Source: Pseudochelatococcus lubricantis (GTDB lineage Bacteria; Pseudomonadota; Alphaproteobacteria; Rhizobiales; Beijerinckiaceae). Taken from it: a DNA stretch of 64,000 nucleotides. The notes beneath the pieces were generated by a model, which was not told where the DNA came from, made no database searches, and worked only from the letters and a program-made list of their open reading frames with translations. Both the position numbers and the translations under genes were made by a program. Positions within the stretch are counted from its first letter, which is position 1; the number at the start of each line of letters is the position of its first letter. This document shows, piece by piece, positions 24,752-32,203 of the stretch. The stretch lies in the NCBI RefSeq assembly GCF_042432495.1, contig NZ_JBHLXC010000001.1, positions 186,001 to 250,000 of the forward strand, written 5' to 3'.

Positions 24752-25138
24752 ATGAATACGATCGAAAGGTCGCCGCTGCGGCGGTGGCAGGACCATTTAC
24801 GTGCCGGCGAACTGGCCTATCAGTTCAGCCCGGATGCCGGCAGGGCGGTGTTCTATCCGCGTCTGGCATGCCCCTTCGGCGGCGTCGCGCCTCTTGAATG
24901 GCGCATCAGCGGGGGGCTGGGCACCGTCTATTCCATTTCGTGCGTCCATCCGGCGAAGGGCGATCCCTATCCGGTGGCGCTGATCGATCTGGACGAAGGT
25001 TTCCGCATGATGTCGACCGTCGAAGGCGCCAGCGGCGATCCGGCCGAGATTGGCCGGCGCGTGCGTGTGACCTTTCGTCCGGCGGAGAGCGTGGACGATC
25101 TCCCCCTGCCGGTTTTCGTCTGGGAGGGCGTGCAATGA
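24752..25138 (+). CDS. OB-fold (DUF35-type) partner protein of a thiolase-like enzyme
   Basis: A 128-residue protein. The N-terminal helix (RRWQDHLRAGELAYQFSP) and the region RAVFYPRLACPFGG match DUF35 proteins, but the rubredoxin-like zinc ribbon has lost its cysteine pairs, with only one Cys left. The C-terminal OB domain is clear (LGTVYSISCVHPAKGDPYPVALIDLDEGFRMMSTV; IGRRVRVTFRP). Such proteins bind acyl-CoA and form complexes with thiolase or SCP2-like enzymes, as in HMG-CoA synthesis and steroid aldol cleavage. Its TGA overlaps the ATG of the thiolase-like gene (ATGA), which fits subunits of one complex. GGGGGG lies before the ATG. Confidence 0.82.
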   Translation: MNTIERSPLRRWQDHLRAGELAYQFSPDAGRAVFYPRLACPFGGVAPLEWRISGGLGTVYSISCVHPAKGDPYPVALIDLDEGFRMMSTVEGASGDPAEIGRRVRVTFRPAESVDDLPLPVFVWEGVQ

Positions 25139-26292
25139 ACGCAGTTCCGAAACGGGGCGGCAGCGCCATCGTCGGCGTCGCCGAGAGCGATCTCGGCGTG
25201 GTGGCGGAGGGTACGACACCGCTCGATCTGATGGCGCAGGCCGTGCTGGCCGCGCTCGCTGACTGCGGGCTGGCGCTGCGCGACGTCGACGGCGTTTTCT
25301 GTGCCGCGAGCCAGCTCCGGATGCCGACGATCTCCCTGTGCGAATACATGGGCATCCGTCCGCGCTACTTCGATTCCAGCTACATCGGCGGAGCGTCGTT
25401 CCAGAGCCTCGCGGCCCATGCGGCGCTGGCGCTTGAGGCGGGGCTGTGCAACGTCGCGGTGATTGCCTATGGCTCGACCCAGCGCAGCGCACGGGGCAAG
25501 TTCACGCCGCAGCGCGACATCAACGACTACGACGGGCTGTACAATCCGCGCCTGCCCGTCACCGGCTATGCGTTGGCGGCGGCCCGTCACATGCATCTCT
25601 ATGGCACCACACGCAGCGACCTCGCCGACATCGCGCTCGCGGCCCGCGGCTGGGCGCAGCTGAACCCGCGCGCCTTCGACCGCCGCCCGCTGACGCGCGA
25701 GGACGTGCTGAACGCGCCGATGGTGTCATCGCCTTTGGGCGTCAGGGACTGCTGCCTCGTCACGGACGGCGGCGCGGCGGTGGTCATGGTGCGGGCCGAC
25801 ATGGCACGCGGCCTGCGCAAGGCGCCGGTTTACCTGCTCGGCGCTGGCGAGGCCGAGGAACACCATTCCATCAGCCAGATGGCTGACCTGACCGAGACCG
25901 GCGCGGCGCGCTCCGGTGCGCAGGCCTATGCCATGGCGGGGCTGGCGGCGAAGGACATCGATGTGGTGCAGGTCTATGACGCCTTCACGGTCACCACGCT
26001 TCTGTTTCTGGAGGATCTGGGCTTCTGTCCCAAGGGAGAGGGCGGGCGCTTCGTGCAGGATGGCGCCATCGCGCCCGGCGGCAGGCTGCCGGTGAATACC
26101 TCGGGCGGGGGATTGTCCTACTGCCATCCCGGCATGTTTGGCCTCTTCACCATGGTCGAGGCCGCCCGGCAGCTTCGCGGCGAATGCGGCGACCGTCAGG
26201 TCGCCGGTGCCGAAACCGCCATCGCCCACGGCAACGGCGGCGTTCTGGCCGGGCAGGCCACGCTGATCCTCGGCAACTCTTCAACCCTCTGA
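25135..26292 (+). CDS. Thiolase-superfamily protein, SCP2/Ltp type (probable acyl-CoA retro-aldolase)
   Basis: A 385-residue thiolase-fold protein. Where thiolases have the nucleophilic cysteine, this one reads SSYIGGASFQSL, with no Cys. The second half has VQVYDAFTVTTLLFLEDLGFCPKGEGG (Tyr281, Asp282) in place of the NEAF/HDCF loop, and SGGGLSYCHPG with His331. These features match the lipid-transfer-protein group whose Ltp2 member, with a DUF35 partner, performs retro-aldol cleavage in steroid side-chain degradation. The coupled OB-fold gene upstream supports the same chemistry. Start is the ATG at 25135 with GGGAGG upstream. A conventional thiolytic activity is unlikely without the Cys. Confidence 0.87.
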   Translation: MNAVPKRGGSAIVGVAESDLGVVAEGTTPLDLMAQAVLAALADCGLALRDVDGVFCAASQLRMPTISLCEYMGIRPRYFDSSYIGGASFQSLAAHAALALEAGLCNVAVIAYGSTQRSARGKFTPQRDINDYDGLYNPRLPVTGYALAAARHMHLYGTTRSDLADIALAARGWAQLNPRAFDRRPLTREDVLNAPMVSSPLGVRDCCLVTDGGAAVVMVRADMARGLRKAPVYLLGAGEAEEHHSISQMADLTETGAARSGAQAYAMAGLAAKDIDVVQVYDAFTVTTLLFLEDLGFCPKGEGGRFVQDGAIAPGGRLPVNTSGGGLSYCHPGMFGLFTMVEAARQLRGECGDRQVAGAETAIAHGNGGVLAGQATLILGNSSTL

Positions 26293-26307
26293 CGGAACGG
26301 ACAAGCT

Positions 26308-27231
26308 ATGACCGTGAAACTGCTGCAAGACAAAGTCATCCTCGTGACCGGCGCAGGCCGGGGGGTAGGGCGCGAAATCGCCCTGTGCGCCGCCCGCAAC
26401 GGCGCGAAGGTGGTCGTCAACGACCTCGGCGCCTCGTTGGCCGGCGAGGGGCAGGACGCCAGCCCGGCGCAGGAAGTGGTGGATCTGATCCGCGCCGACG
26501 GCGGCGAGGGCGTGATCAACGGCGACAGCGTCGCCACCGCCGAGGGCGCGAAGCGCATGGTCGACGACGCGATCGCGAATTTCGGCCGGATCGATGGCGC
26601 CGTCCACAGCGCCGGCATCCTGCGCGACGTGATCTTCCACCGCATGACGCCGGAGGATTTCGAGGCCGTCCTGCGCGTGCACCTCTTCGGCGCCTTCAAT
26701 GTTTCCCACGCCTGCGCGCCGCATTTCAAGGCGCAGGAAGGCGGCGCCTTCGTACACATGACGTCGACCTCGGGGCTGATCGGCTCCTTCGGGCAGGCCA
26801 ACTACGCCGCCGCCAAGATGGGCATCGTCGGCCTCAGCCGGGCCATCTCGTTCGACATGGCGAAGTTCAGGGTGCGGTCGAACTGCATCGCGCCCCATGC
26901 CTTCAGCCGGATGATCGAGACCATTCCCGGCAAGGACCCCGAGGAGCAGGCGCGCGAGATGGAAAAGCGCCGCACGAGAACCCGTGCCGACCAGATCGCG
27001 CCGCTGGCGGCCTTCCTGTGCTCGGACGCGGCTGCGGGGATCACCGGCCAGATCTTCGGCGCGCGCGGCAACGAGGTCTATCTCTACAACCAGCCGCGCC
27101 CGATCCGCACCATGCACCGCGACGACGGCTGGACCGTGGAGGCGCTGGCCGAGCGCCTGCCGAATGCCTGGGCTTCCGCCTTCACGCCGGCGGAGCGCAC
27201 CAGGGACGTCATCGGCTGGGACCCGATCTGA
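26308..27231 (+). CDS. SDR-family 3-hydroxyacyl-CoA dehydrogenase (MFE-2 dehydrogenase type)
   Basis: A 307-residue short-chain dehydrogenase: TGAGRGVG (14-21), NDLGASLAGEGQDASPAQEVV (the longer loop typical of peroxisomal multifunctional enzyme 2), SAG (101-103), catalytic Ser155 area (MTSTSGLIGSFGQANY), Tyr166 and Lys170 (YAAAK), then NCIAPHAFSRMIETIP. MFE-2-type SDRs oxidise (3R)-hydroxyacyl-CoA with NAD. The next gene encodes a MaoC hydratase, the other half of MFE-2, so the pair would carry out hydration and oxidation of an enoyl-CoA. It starts 15 bp after the aldolase-like gene. Confidence 0.9.
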   Translation: MTVKLLQDKVILVTGAGRGVGREIALCAARNGAKVVVNDLGASLAGEGQDASPAQEVVDLIRADGGEGVINGDSVATAEGAKRMVDDAIANFGRIDGAVHSAGILRDVIFHRMTPEDFEAVLRVHLFGAFNVSHACAPHFKAQEGGAFVHMTSTSGLIGSFGQANYAAAKMGIVGLSRAISFDMAKFRVRSNCIAPHAFSRMIETIPGKDPEEQAREMEKRRTRTRADQIAPLAAFLCSDAAAGITGQIFGARGNEVYLYNQPRPIRTMHRDDGWTVEALAERLPNAWASAFTPAERTRDVIGWDPI

Positions 27232-27245
27232 GAAAGGACGGCCCG

Positions 27246-28145
27246 ATGGCCCTGAACGTCGACGCACTGGAAGCCTGGGCCTTTCCCCGGCTCGAACAGG
27301 ACTATACCGACAAGGATACGATGCTTTACGCGGTATCCCTTGGCTTCGGTCAGGACCCGCTGGATCCCGCGCAATTGCCCTTCGTCTTCGAAAACGGCCT
27401 GACGGCGGTGCCCACCATGCCCGCCATCCTGTGCCATCCCGGGCGATGGACGGCCGATCCGGCGCTGGGTGTCACCCTTAGCAAGGTAGTGCACGGCGAG
27501 CAGCGGGTCTTCCTGCATCGGCCGCTGGCCCCCGTGGGGCGGCTCTACGCCCGCGCCCGCGTGGCGGCGGTCGAGGACAAGGGGGAAAAGGGCGCGGTCA
27601 TTCATGCGGCCCGCACCATGTTCGACGCGCAAACCGGCGCGCCCGTGGCCTCGGTGCTGCATTCCTCTTTCTGCCGGGCGGACGGCGGCTTCGGCCGCAG
27701 CTTCGGCCCGGTTCCACGGGCCACGCCCTGCCCGGAGCGGATCTCCGATTATGAGGTGGATGTGGCGACCCGTCCGGAACAGGCGCTGATCTACCGGCTG
27801 AACAGCGACTGCAATCCGCTGCACGCCGATCCGGCCTATGCCGCCAAGGCGGGCTTCGACCGGCCGATCCTGCACGGGCTCTGCACCTACGGGCTGGCGG
27901 TACGGGCGTTGTTGCCAACCGTGGCCGACGGCGATGCCGCCGCGATCCGCTCGGTCGAGTGCCGGTTCTCGCGCCCGGTTTTCCCCGGCGAGACGGTGCG
28001 CTTCGAGATCTGGAGCGAGCGAGACCGGGCCCATTTCCGCGCCCGTGTGGAGGCGCGGAACGTCACGGTGCTGGATGCCGGCTGCGCCCTGCTGGGCGAC
28101 GGTCACCCGGCCCCCGGCTACGCCCTTTTGGAGGAAAGCGCATGA
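27246..28145 (+). CDS. MaoC-family (R)-specific enoyl-CoA hydratase, double hot-dog
   Basis: A 299-residue protein with two hot-dog folds, as in MFE-2 hydratase 2. The first (1-150) is the non-catalytic, CoA-binding half (LYAVSLGFG; VVHGEQRVFLHRPL). The second carries the hydratase-2 motif YRLNSDCNPLHADPAYAAKAGF with the catalytic Asp188, Asn190 and His193, then RPILHGLCTYG. It would hydrate a trans-2-enoyl-CoA to the (3R)-hydroxyacyl-CoA for the SDR encoded just upstream. Its TGA overlaps the start of the next gene (ATGA). Confidence 0.92.
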   Translation: MALNVDALEAWAFPRLEQDYTDKDTMLYAVSLGFGQDPLDPAQLPFVFENGLTAVPTMPAILCHPGRWTADPALGVTLSKVVHGEQRVFLHRPLAPVGRLYARARVAAVEDKGEKGAVIHAARTMFDAQTGAPVASVLHSSFCRADGGFGRSFGPVPRATPCPERISDYEVDVATRPEQALIYRLNSDCNPLHADPAYAAKAGFDRPILHGLCTYGLAVRALLPTVADGDAAAIRSVECRFSRPVFPGETVRFEIWSERDRAHFRARVEARNVTVLDAGCALLGDGHPAPGYALLEESA

Positions 28146-29146
28146 GTCTGCCCGAGGCCTTTCGCGGCCGGCTGCGGCTGCCCGTCATCGCGTCGCCGAT
28201 GTTCCTTGTCTCAGGCCACGAACTGGTCGTGGCGCAATGCAAGGCCGGCATTCTCGGTTCTTTCCCGTCGCTGAACGCCCGGCCGGAAAGCGAGCTGCAG
28301 GTCTGGCTGACGACGATCCGGGAGGCGCTCGCGGCCCACGACGCCGCCCATCCCGAAGCCCCCGCCGCGCCCCACGCGGTGAACCTGATCTCGAACAGGT
28401 CGAACGCGCGTTTCGATCACGACGCGCAGGTCTGCATCGACAATGAGGTGCCGCTCCTGCTGACCTCGCTGTCGCCGCCCGGCGATCTGGTCAAGGCCGC
28501 GCATGGCTACGGCGGGCTGGTGTTTCATGACGTGACCACGGTGCGCCATGCCGAAAAGGCGCTGGAGCAGGGCGTCGACGGGCTGATCCTCGTCTGCAAC
28601 GGCGCGGGAGGACATGCCGGCACGGCAAACCCCTTCGCCTTCTATTCCGAAGTACGGAAGTTCTACGGCGGCACCATCGTTCTGGCCGGCGCGATAGGCA
28701 CCGGCGGGGCTATCCATGCCGCGCTGGGGCTTGGGGCGGACATGGTCTACATGGGCAGCCGCTTCATTCCCGCCGCCGAAAGCCGTGCCCCCGGCGACTA
28801 CCGCGCCATGGTGATCGAGGCCGCCCTGAAGGACGTGATCTACACGCCCTTCTTCAGCGGGCTGCCGGCGAACTATCTGCGGCAAAGCATCGTGGCGGCG
28901 GGGCTGGATCCCGAGGAAGTCGCCGCCGCCAGCCGCGACAAGAGCCGCTACCAGGCGGGCGCCCGCTCCGGGGCCAAGGCATGGCGCGACATTCGCGGCG
29001 CGGGGCAGGGCGTGGGTCTGATCGACCGCGTCCAGCCCGTGGCGGAGATCGCCGATCAACTGGAACAGGAATGGCATGCGGCCGAGGCCGCCGACGATGC
29101 TGCCCGCGCGCTGCGGGCCGGCTGGCTGCGCACGGGAGGACGATGA
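28142..29146 (+). CDS. Nitronate monooxygenase-family flavoprotein
   Basis: A 334-residue FMN-binding TIM-barrel protein of the NMO/2-nitropropane dioxygenase family: RLPVIASPMFLVSGHELVVAQCKAGILGSFPSLN at the start, HDVTTVRHAEKALEQGVDGLILVCNGAGGHAG (FMN phosphate loop; His of the NMO motif), and VLAGAIGTGGAIHAALGLGADMVYMGSRF. Members oxidise nitronates, but many family proteins in degradation operons have other, often unknown roles, and the fold also includes the enoyl reductase FabK. In this setting, an enoyl-CoA or dienoyl-CoA redox step is plausible; denitration is not indicated by any neighbour. Coupled by ATGA overlaps on both sides. Confidence 0.85.
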   Translation: MSLPEAFRGRLRLPVIASPMFLVSGHELVVAQCKAGILGSFPSLNARPESELQVWLTTIREALAAHDAAHPEAPAAPHAVNLISNRSNARFDHDAQVCIDNEVPLLLTSLSPPGDLVKAAHGYGGLVFHDVTTVRHAEKALEQGVDGLILVCNGAGGHAGTANPFAFYSEVRKFYGGTIVLAGAIGTGGAIHAALGLGADMVYMGSRFIPAAESRAPGDYRAMVIEAALKDVIYTPFFSGLPANYLRQSIVAAGLDPEEVAAASRDKSRYQAGARSGAKAWRDIRGAGQGVGLIDRVQPVAEIADQLEQEWHAAEAADDAARALRAGWLRTGGR

Positions 29147-29919
29147 TGGGCCTGCATCTGGAAAAATCCGACGGCATCGGCCGTATAACCTTCGACACGC
29201 CCGGCCGCCGCAACGCGCTGTCGCCCGAGGAACGCTACGAGATGGCCGACATCGTCCGCGGCCTGCGCTACGATCCGGAGGTGCGCGTGGTGCTGATCCG
29301 CGGCGCGAACGGCGATTTCTGCGCCGGTGCCGATGTCTCACGCATGGGCAAGGATACGCAGGGCAGTGCCCGTGCAAGGATGCAGCGCGGCGTCTGCGGC
29401 GTCGCCCGAGAACTGGCGGCGCTGGAAAAGCCCGTTGTCGCGGCGGTCTCCGGCGTCGCGGTCGGCTTCGGCTGGTCGGTGGCGCTGGCCTCGGACGTGG
29501 TGATCGCCACGGAAACCGCCCGCTTCTCCATGATCTTCTCGAAGCGCGGTCTCGCGCCGGATGGCGGGGCGATCCATTTCCTGATCCGCCATATCGGCCA
29601 GCTGCGGGCCAAGGAGCTGGCCTTCTCCGGCCGCATCCTCCCCGCGCCCGAGGCGCTGGGCATGGGGCTGGTCAGCCGCGTGGTCCCGGAGGACCGGCTT
29701 GAGGTCGAGGCGGAGGACTATTGCCGCCAGCTTCTGGCGATGCCCACGCTCGCGCTCGGCATGACGCGGCATCTCTTTGAAGTGGCGACCGCGACGGATC
29801 TGGATACCTATCTGGATATCGAGGCTCATACCCAGTCTTTCCTGAACCAGAGCGAGGACTACAAGGAGGCCATCCGCGCCTTCATGGAAAAGCGCCCCGG
29901 TGTCTATCATGGCCGCTGA
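29143..29919 (+). CDS. Enoyl-CoA hydratase/isomerase family protein
   Basis: A 258-residue crotonase. Oxyanion-hole segments are RGANGDFCAGADVSRMG (about 53-69) and AVSGVAVGFGWSVALASDVVIA (about 102-123). In the active-site loop, KRGLAPDGGAIHFL, the glutamate of classical hydratases is replaced by an Asp in APDGG, as in PaaG-type ring-isomerases/hydratases, so isomerisation is possible as well as hydration. Start is ATG at 29143, overlapping the upstream TGA, with GGGAGGA before it; the ATG at 29146 is an equal alternative. A role alongside the MaoC hydratase suggests two separate enoyl-CoA steps in the pathway. Confidence 0.9.
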   Translation: MMGLHLEKSDGIGRITFDTPGRRNALSPEERYEMADIVRGLRYDPEVRVVLIRGANGDFCAGADVSRMGKDTQGSARARMQRGVCGVARELAALEKPVVAAVSGVAVGFGWSVALASDVVIATETARFSMIFSKRGLAPDGGAIHFLIRHIGQLRAKELAFSGRILPAPEALGMGLVSRVVPEDRLEVEAEDYCRQLLAMPTLALGMTRHLFEVATATDLDTYLDIEAHTQSFLNQSEDYKEAIRAFMEKRPGVYHGR

Positions 29920-29929
29920 GGGGAAGGAC

Positions 29930-31081
29930 ATGCCCGGCGCCGACCCGGATTGGAACGGTATGCCGGAGGCGGAATTCCGCGGCATCCTGAGCGCCTTTAT
30001 CGAGGATGAGTGCCCGGCCGGGCTGCGCCACTATCCGCACCGTTTTCCGGCCGAAACCACGATGCCGTGGTACAGGGCGCTGCACCGGCGCAACTTCATC
30101 GCGCCCGGCTGGCCGGTGGAATACGGCGGGATGGGGCTTACGCCCGACCGGCACCTCATCTTCATCGAGGAGATGGAATCCGCCGGCACGCCCTGGCTGC
30201 ATGATGCCGGGGTGCGCAACCTCGGCCCGGCGATCATCGCCTGGGGCACGCAGGAACAGAAAGCCCATTACCTGCCGAAGATGCATGCGGGCGAGCATAT
30301 CTGGTGCCAGGGCTATTCCGAGCCTGCCGCCGGGTCCGACCTCGCCAGCCTGCAATGCGACGGCCGGATCGAGGGCGGCCGTCTGATCATCAACGGCCAG
30401 AAGATCTGGACGACCTCCGCCCATGTCGCCAGCCACATGTTCGCGTTGATCCGCACCAACCGTTCCGGCCCCAAGCAGGAAGGCATCAGCTTCGTGCTGA
30501 TCGACATGCGGCTGCCCGGCATCACCGTGCGCCCCATCGAGAACCTGTCCGGGCATCCGGACTTCTGCGAGGTGTTCTTCGACGATGTCTCTGTCGGCAT
30601 CGAGTGCATTCTGGGAGAGCCCGACAAGGGCTGGGCGGTGGCGCGCTCCCTGCTGGGATTCGAGCGCATCTGGGCCGGCTCGCCCAAACGGGCGCTGAAG
30701 GTGCTGCTGGCGCTGCGCCGCCAGATGGAGGAGCGCGGGCTGCTGACCGGCGACTACTGGCGCGACCGGCTGGCACAGGCGATCTTCGACACGCAGGACG
30801 CGCAGGACATGTACGCCGGCTTTGCCGATCTGGTGCGCAGCGACGGCAAGGTGGGGGTCGAGATCTCGGCCCTGAAGATCTGGTCGACAAGCGTCTTCCA
30901 GCGCCTGTCGGAGCTGCTTCTGGAAGTGGCCGGCAGCGATGCGGTCCTCGCCGGCGAGGGAGCGTCCGACCTGCTGGCGCCCTATTACGAGAGCAGGGCG
31001 CCGACGATCTTCGCCGGCACGAACGAGATTCACCGCAACATTCTGGCGCGCTCGGTCCTGGGCCTGCCGAAATCTGACTAG
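29930..31081 (+). CDS. Acyl-CoA dehydrogenase, subunit 1 of a probable heteromer
   Basis: A 383-residue ACAD of the group used on bulky or branched acyl-CoAs: RRNFIAPGWPVEYGGMGLTPDRHLIFIEEME, GPAIIAWGTQEQKAHYLPKM, CQGYSEPAAGSDLASL, NGQKIWTTSAHVA, and the FAD contact TIFAGTNEIHRNILARSVLGLP. The start at 29930 is chosen for GAGGGGAAGG upstream; an earlier ATG at 29909 overlaps the previous gene but has no ribosome site. The next gene encodes a shorter, divergent ACAD nine bases downstream. Such pairs (ChsE1-ChsE2 type in steroid side-chain degradation) form alpha2beta2 enzymes. Confidence 0.9.
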   Translation: MPGADPDWNGMPEAEFRGILSAFIEDECPAGLRHYPHRFPAETTMPWYRALHRRNFIAPGWPVEYGGMGLTPDRHLIFIEEMESAGTPWLHDAGVRNLGPAIIAWGTQEQKAHYLPKMHAGEHIWCQGYSEPAAGSDLASLQCDGRIEGGRLIINGQKIWTTSAHVASHMFALIRTNRSGPKQEGISFVLIDMRLPGITVRPIENLSGHPDFCEVFFDDVSVGIECILGEPDKGWAVARSLLGFERIWAGSPKRALKVLLALRRQMEERGLLTGDYWRDRLAQAIFDTQDAQDMYAGFADLVRSDGKVGVEISALKIWSTSVFQRLSELLLEVAGSDAVLAGEGASDLLAPYYESRAPTIFAGTNEIHRNILARSVLGLPKSD

Positions 31082-31090
31082 AGGCTGGCG

Positions 31091-32203
31091 ATGACAGTTC
31101 TCGACAGGGAAACAGCCACGCTTCTGCGGGATGCCGTGGCGAAACATGCCGAACGCCATGCCGATGGCGCGGCAATCCGGTCTCGGCGGGCGACGCTGCC
31201 GGGACCGCGCGCCGCCGAGCTTGCGGAGATGGCGCAGCAGGGCTGGCTGGCGCTCGCCATGCCGGAAGACGCCGGCGGACTCGGCATCGCCGCCGCCGCC
31301 GTCGTCGCCGAGGGGCTCGCGGGCTGCTTCACCTCGGATCCGCTGGCCGGCCTGTTCCTCGCCGGGCGAGTGCTGGCGCTCACGGGGGCGGAGCCCGACC
31401 TGATGGACGGGCTCGCCGCAGGCACCGCCCAACCGGTGCTGGCCTGGCAGGAAGGGCCGCAGGACTTTCCGCTACCTTCGGCGAAGACGATTTGTGCCGG
31501 CGGCAAGGCCAGCGGCGGTAAGGGATGGATCGCCGGTGCGGCCGGCGCCAGCCATTTCATCGTCAGCGCCAGCGACGACGGCGAGCCGGTGCTGGTGCTG
31601 GCGGCGGCGGATGCGCCGGGGCTCGTCCTGACGCAGCAGTTCCGCGCCGATGGCTCGGCCATGGGGCGGCTCGATCTGCGCGACGTTCCGGTCCGTGAAC
31701 TCGCCCGTGGCGAGGCGGCCGCCGCAGCCCTGCGGCGGGCGCTCGACGAGGGCTCGGTTCTCGTTGCCGCTGAACTGATGGGCCATATCGACCGGATGAT
31801 GGCGCTCACGATCGAGCATCTGAAAACCCGCCGCCAGTTCGGCAAGCCCATCGGCGCCTTTCAATCGCTGCAGCATCGCGCGGCGGACATGTTCGTGCGG
31901 CAGCGGCTGGCGCGCGCGGTGCTGGAGGCCGGGCTGTCGCGGCTGGACGCGCTGCCGGACGCGGCGGCGCACGGGATGCAGGCTGCCCGGCTGCGGGCGC
32001 GGCTGAACGACAGCGCCCTGTGGATCATGCGCGAAAGCATCCAGCTTTTCGGCGCCATGGGCATCACCGATGAGAACGACCTCGGCCTGCATGTGAAACG
32101 CTGCCTCAGCCTGATCGGCTGGCTCGGAAACAGCGCCGAACAACGCCGCTATTTCATGGATCTGGCCGCGCCCGGCGGGCGCCTGGCCGAAGGGGGGATT
32201 TAG
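31091..32203 (+). CDS. Acyl-CoA dehydrogenase, subunit 2 of a probable heteromer
   Basis: A 370-residue ACAD with a weak N-terminal half: alanine-rich helices, LALAMPEDAGGLGIAAAAVV, and no MSEP-type flavin motif in the middle domain (LAWQEGPQDFPLPSA instead). The C-terminal half is standard (TRRQFGKPIGAFQSLQHRAADMFVRQRLAR; RESIQLFGAMGITDENDLGLHVKR). It also lacks the GTNEI segment, having WLGNSAEQRRYF. Loss of complementary FAD contacts is what is seen in one chain of heteromeric ACADs. It probably functions only with the product of the upstream gene. Its stop abuts the ATG of the next gene (TAG-ATG). Confidence 0.88.
   Translation: MTVLDRETATLLRDAVAKHAERHADGAAIRSRRATLPGPRAAELAEMAQQGWLALAMPEDAGGLGIAAAAVVAEGLAGCFTSDPLAGLFLAGRVLALTGAEPDLMDGLAAGTAQPVLAWQEGPQDFPLPSAKTICAGGKASGGKGWIAGAAGASHFIVSASDDGEPVLVLAAADAPGLVLTQQFRADGSAMGRLDLRDVPVRELARGEAAAAALRRALDEGSVLVAAELMGHIDRMMALTIEHLKTRRQFGKPIGAFQSLQHRAADMFVRQRLARAVLEAGLSRLDALPDAAAHGMQAARLRARLNDSALWIMRESIQLFGAMGITDENDLGLHVKRCLSLIGWLGNSAEQRRYFMDLAAPGGRLAEGGI

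Noticed and set aside
28142..29146. Nitroalkane degradation as the role of the second catabolic block
   Set aside because: The only hint is the NMO-family label; no nitro- or nitronate-producing partner is present, and the family includes many enzymes of other function.
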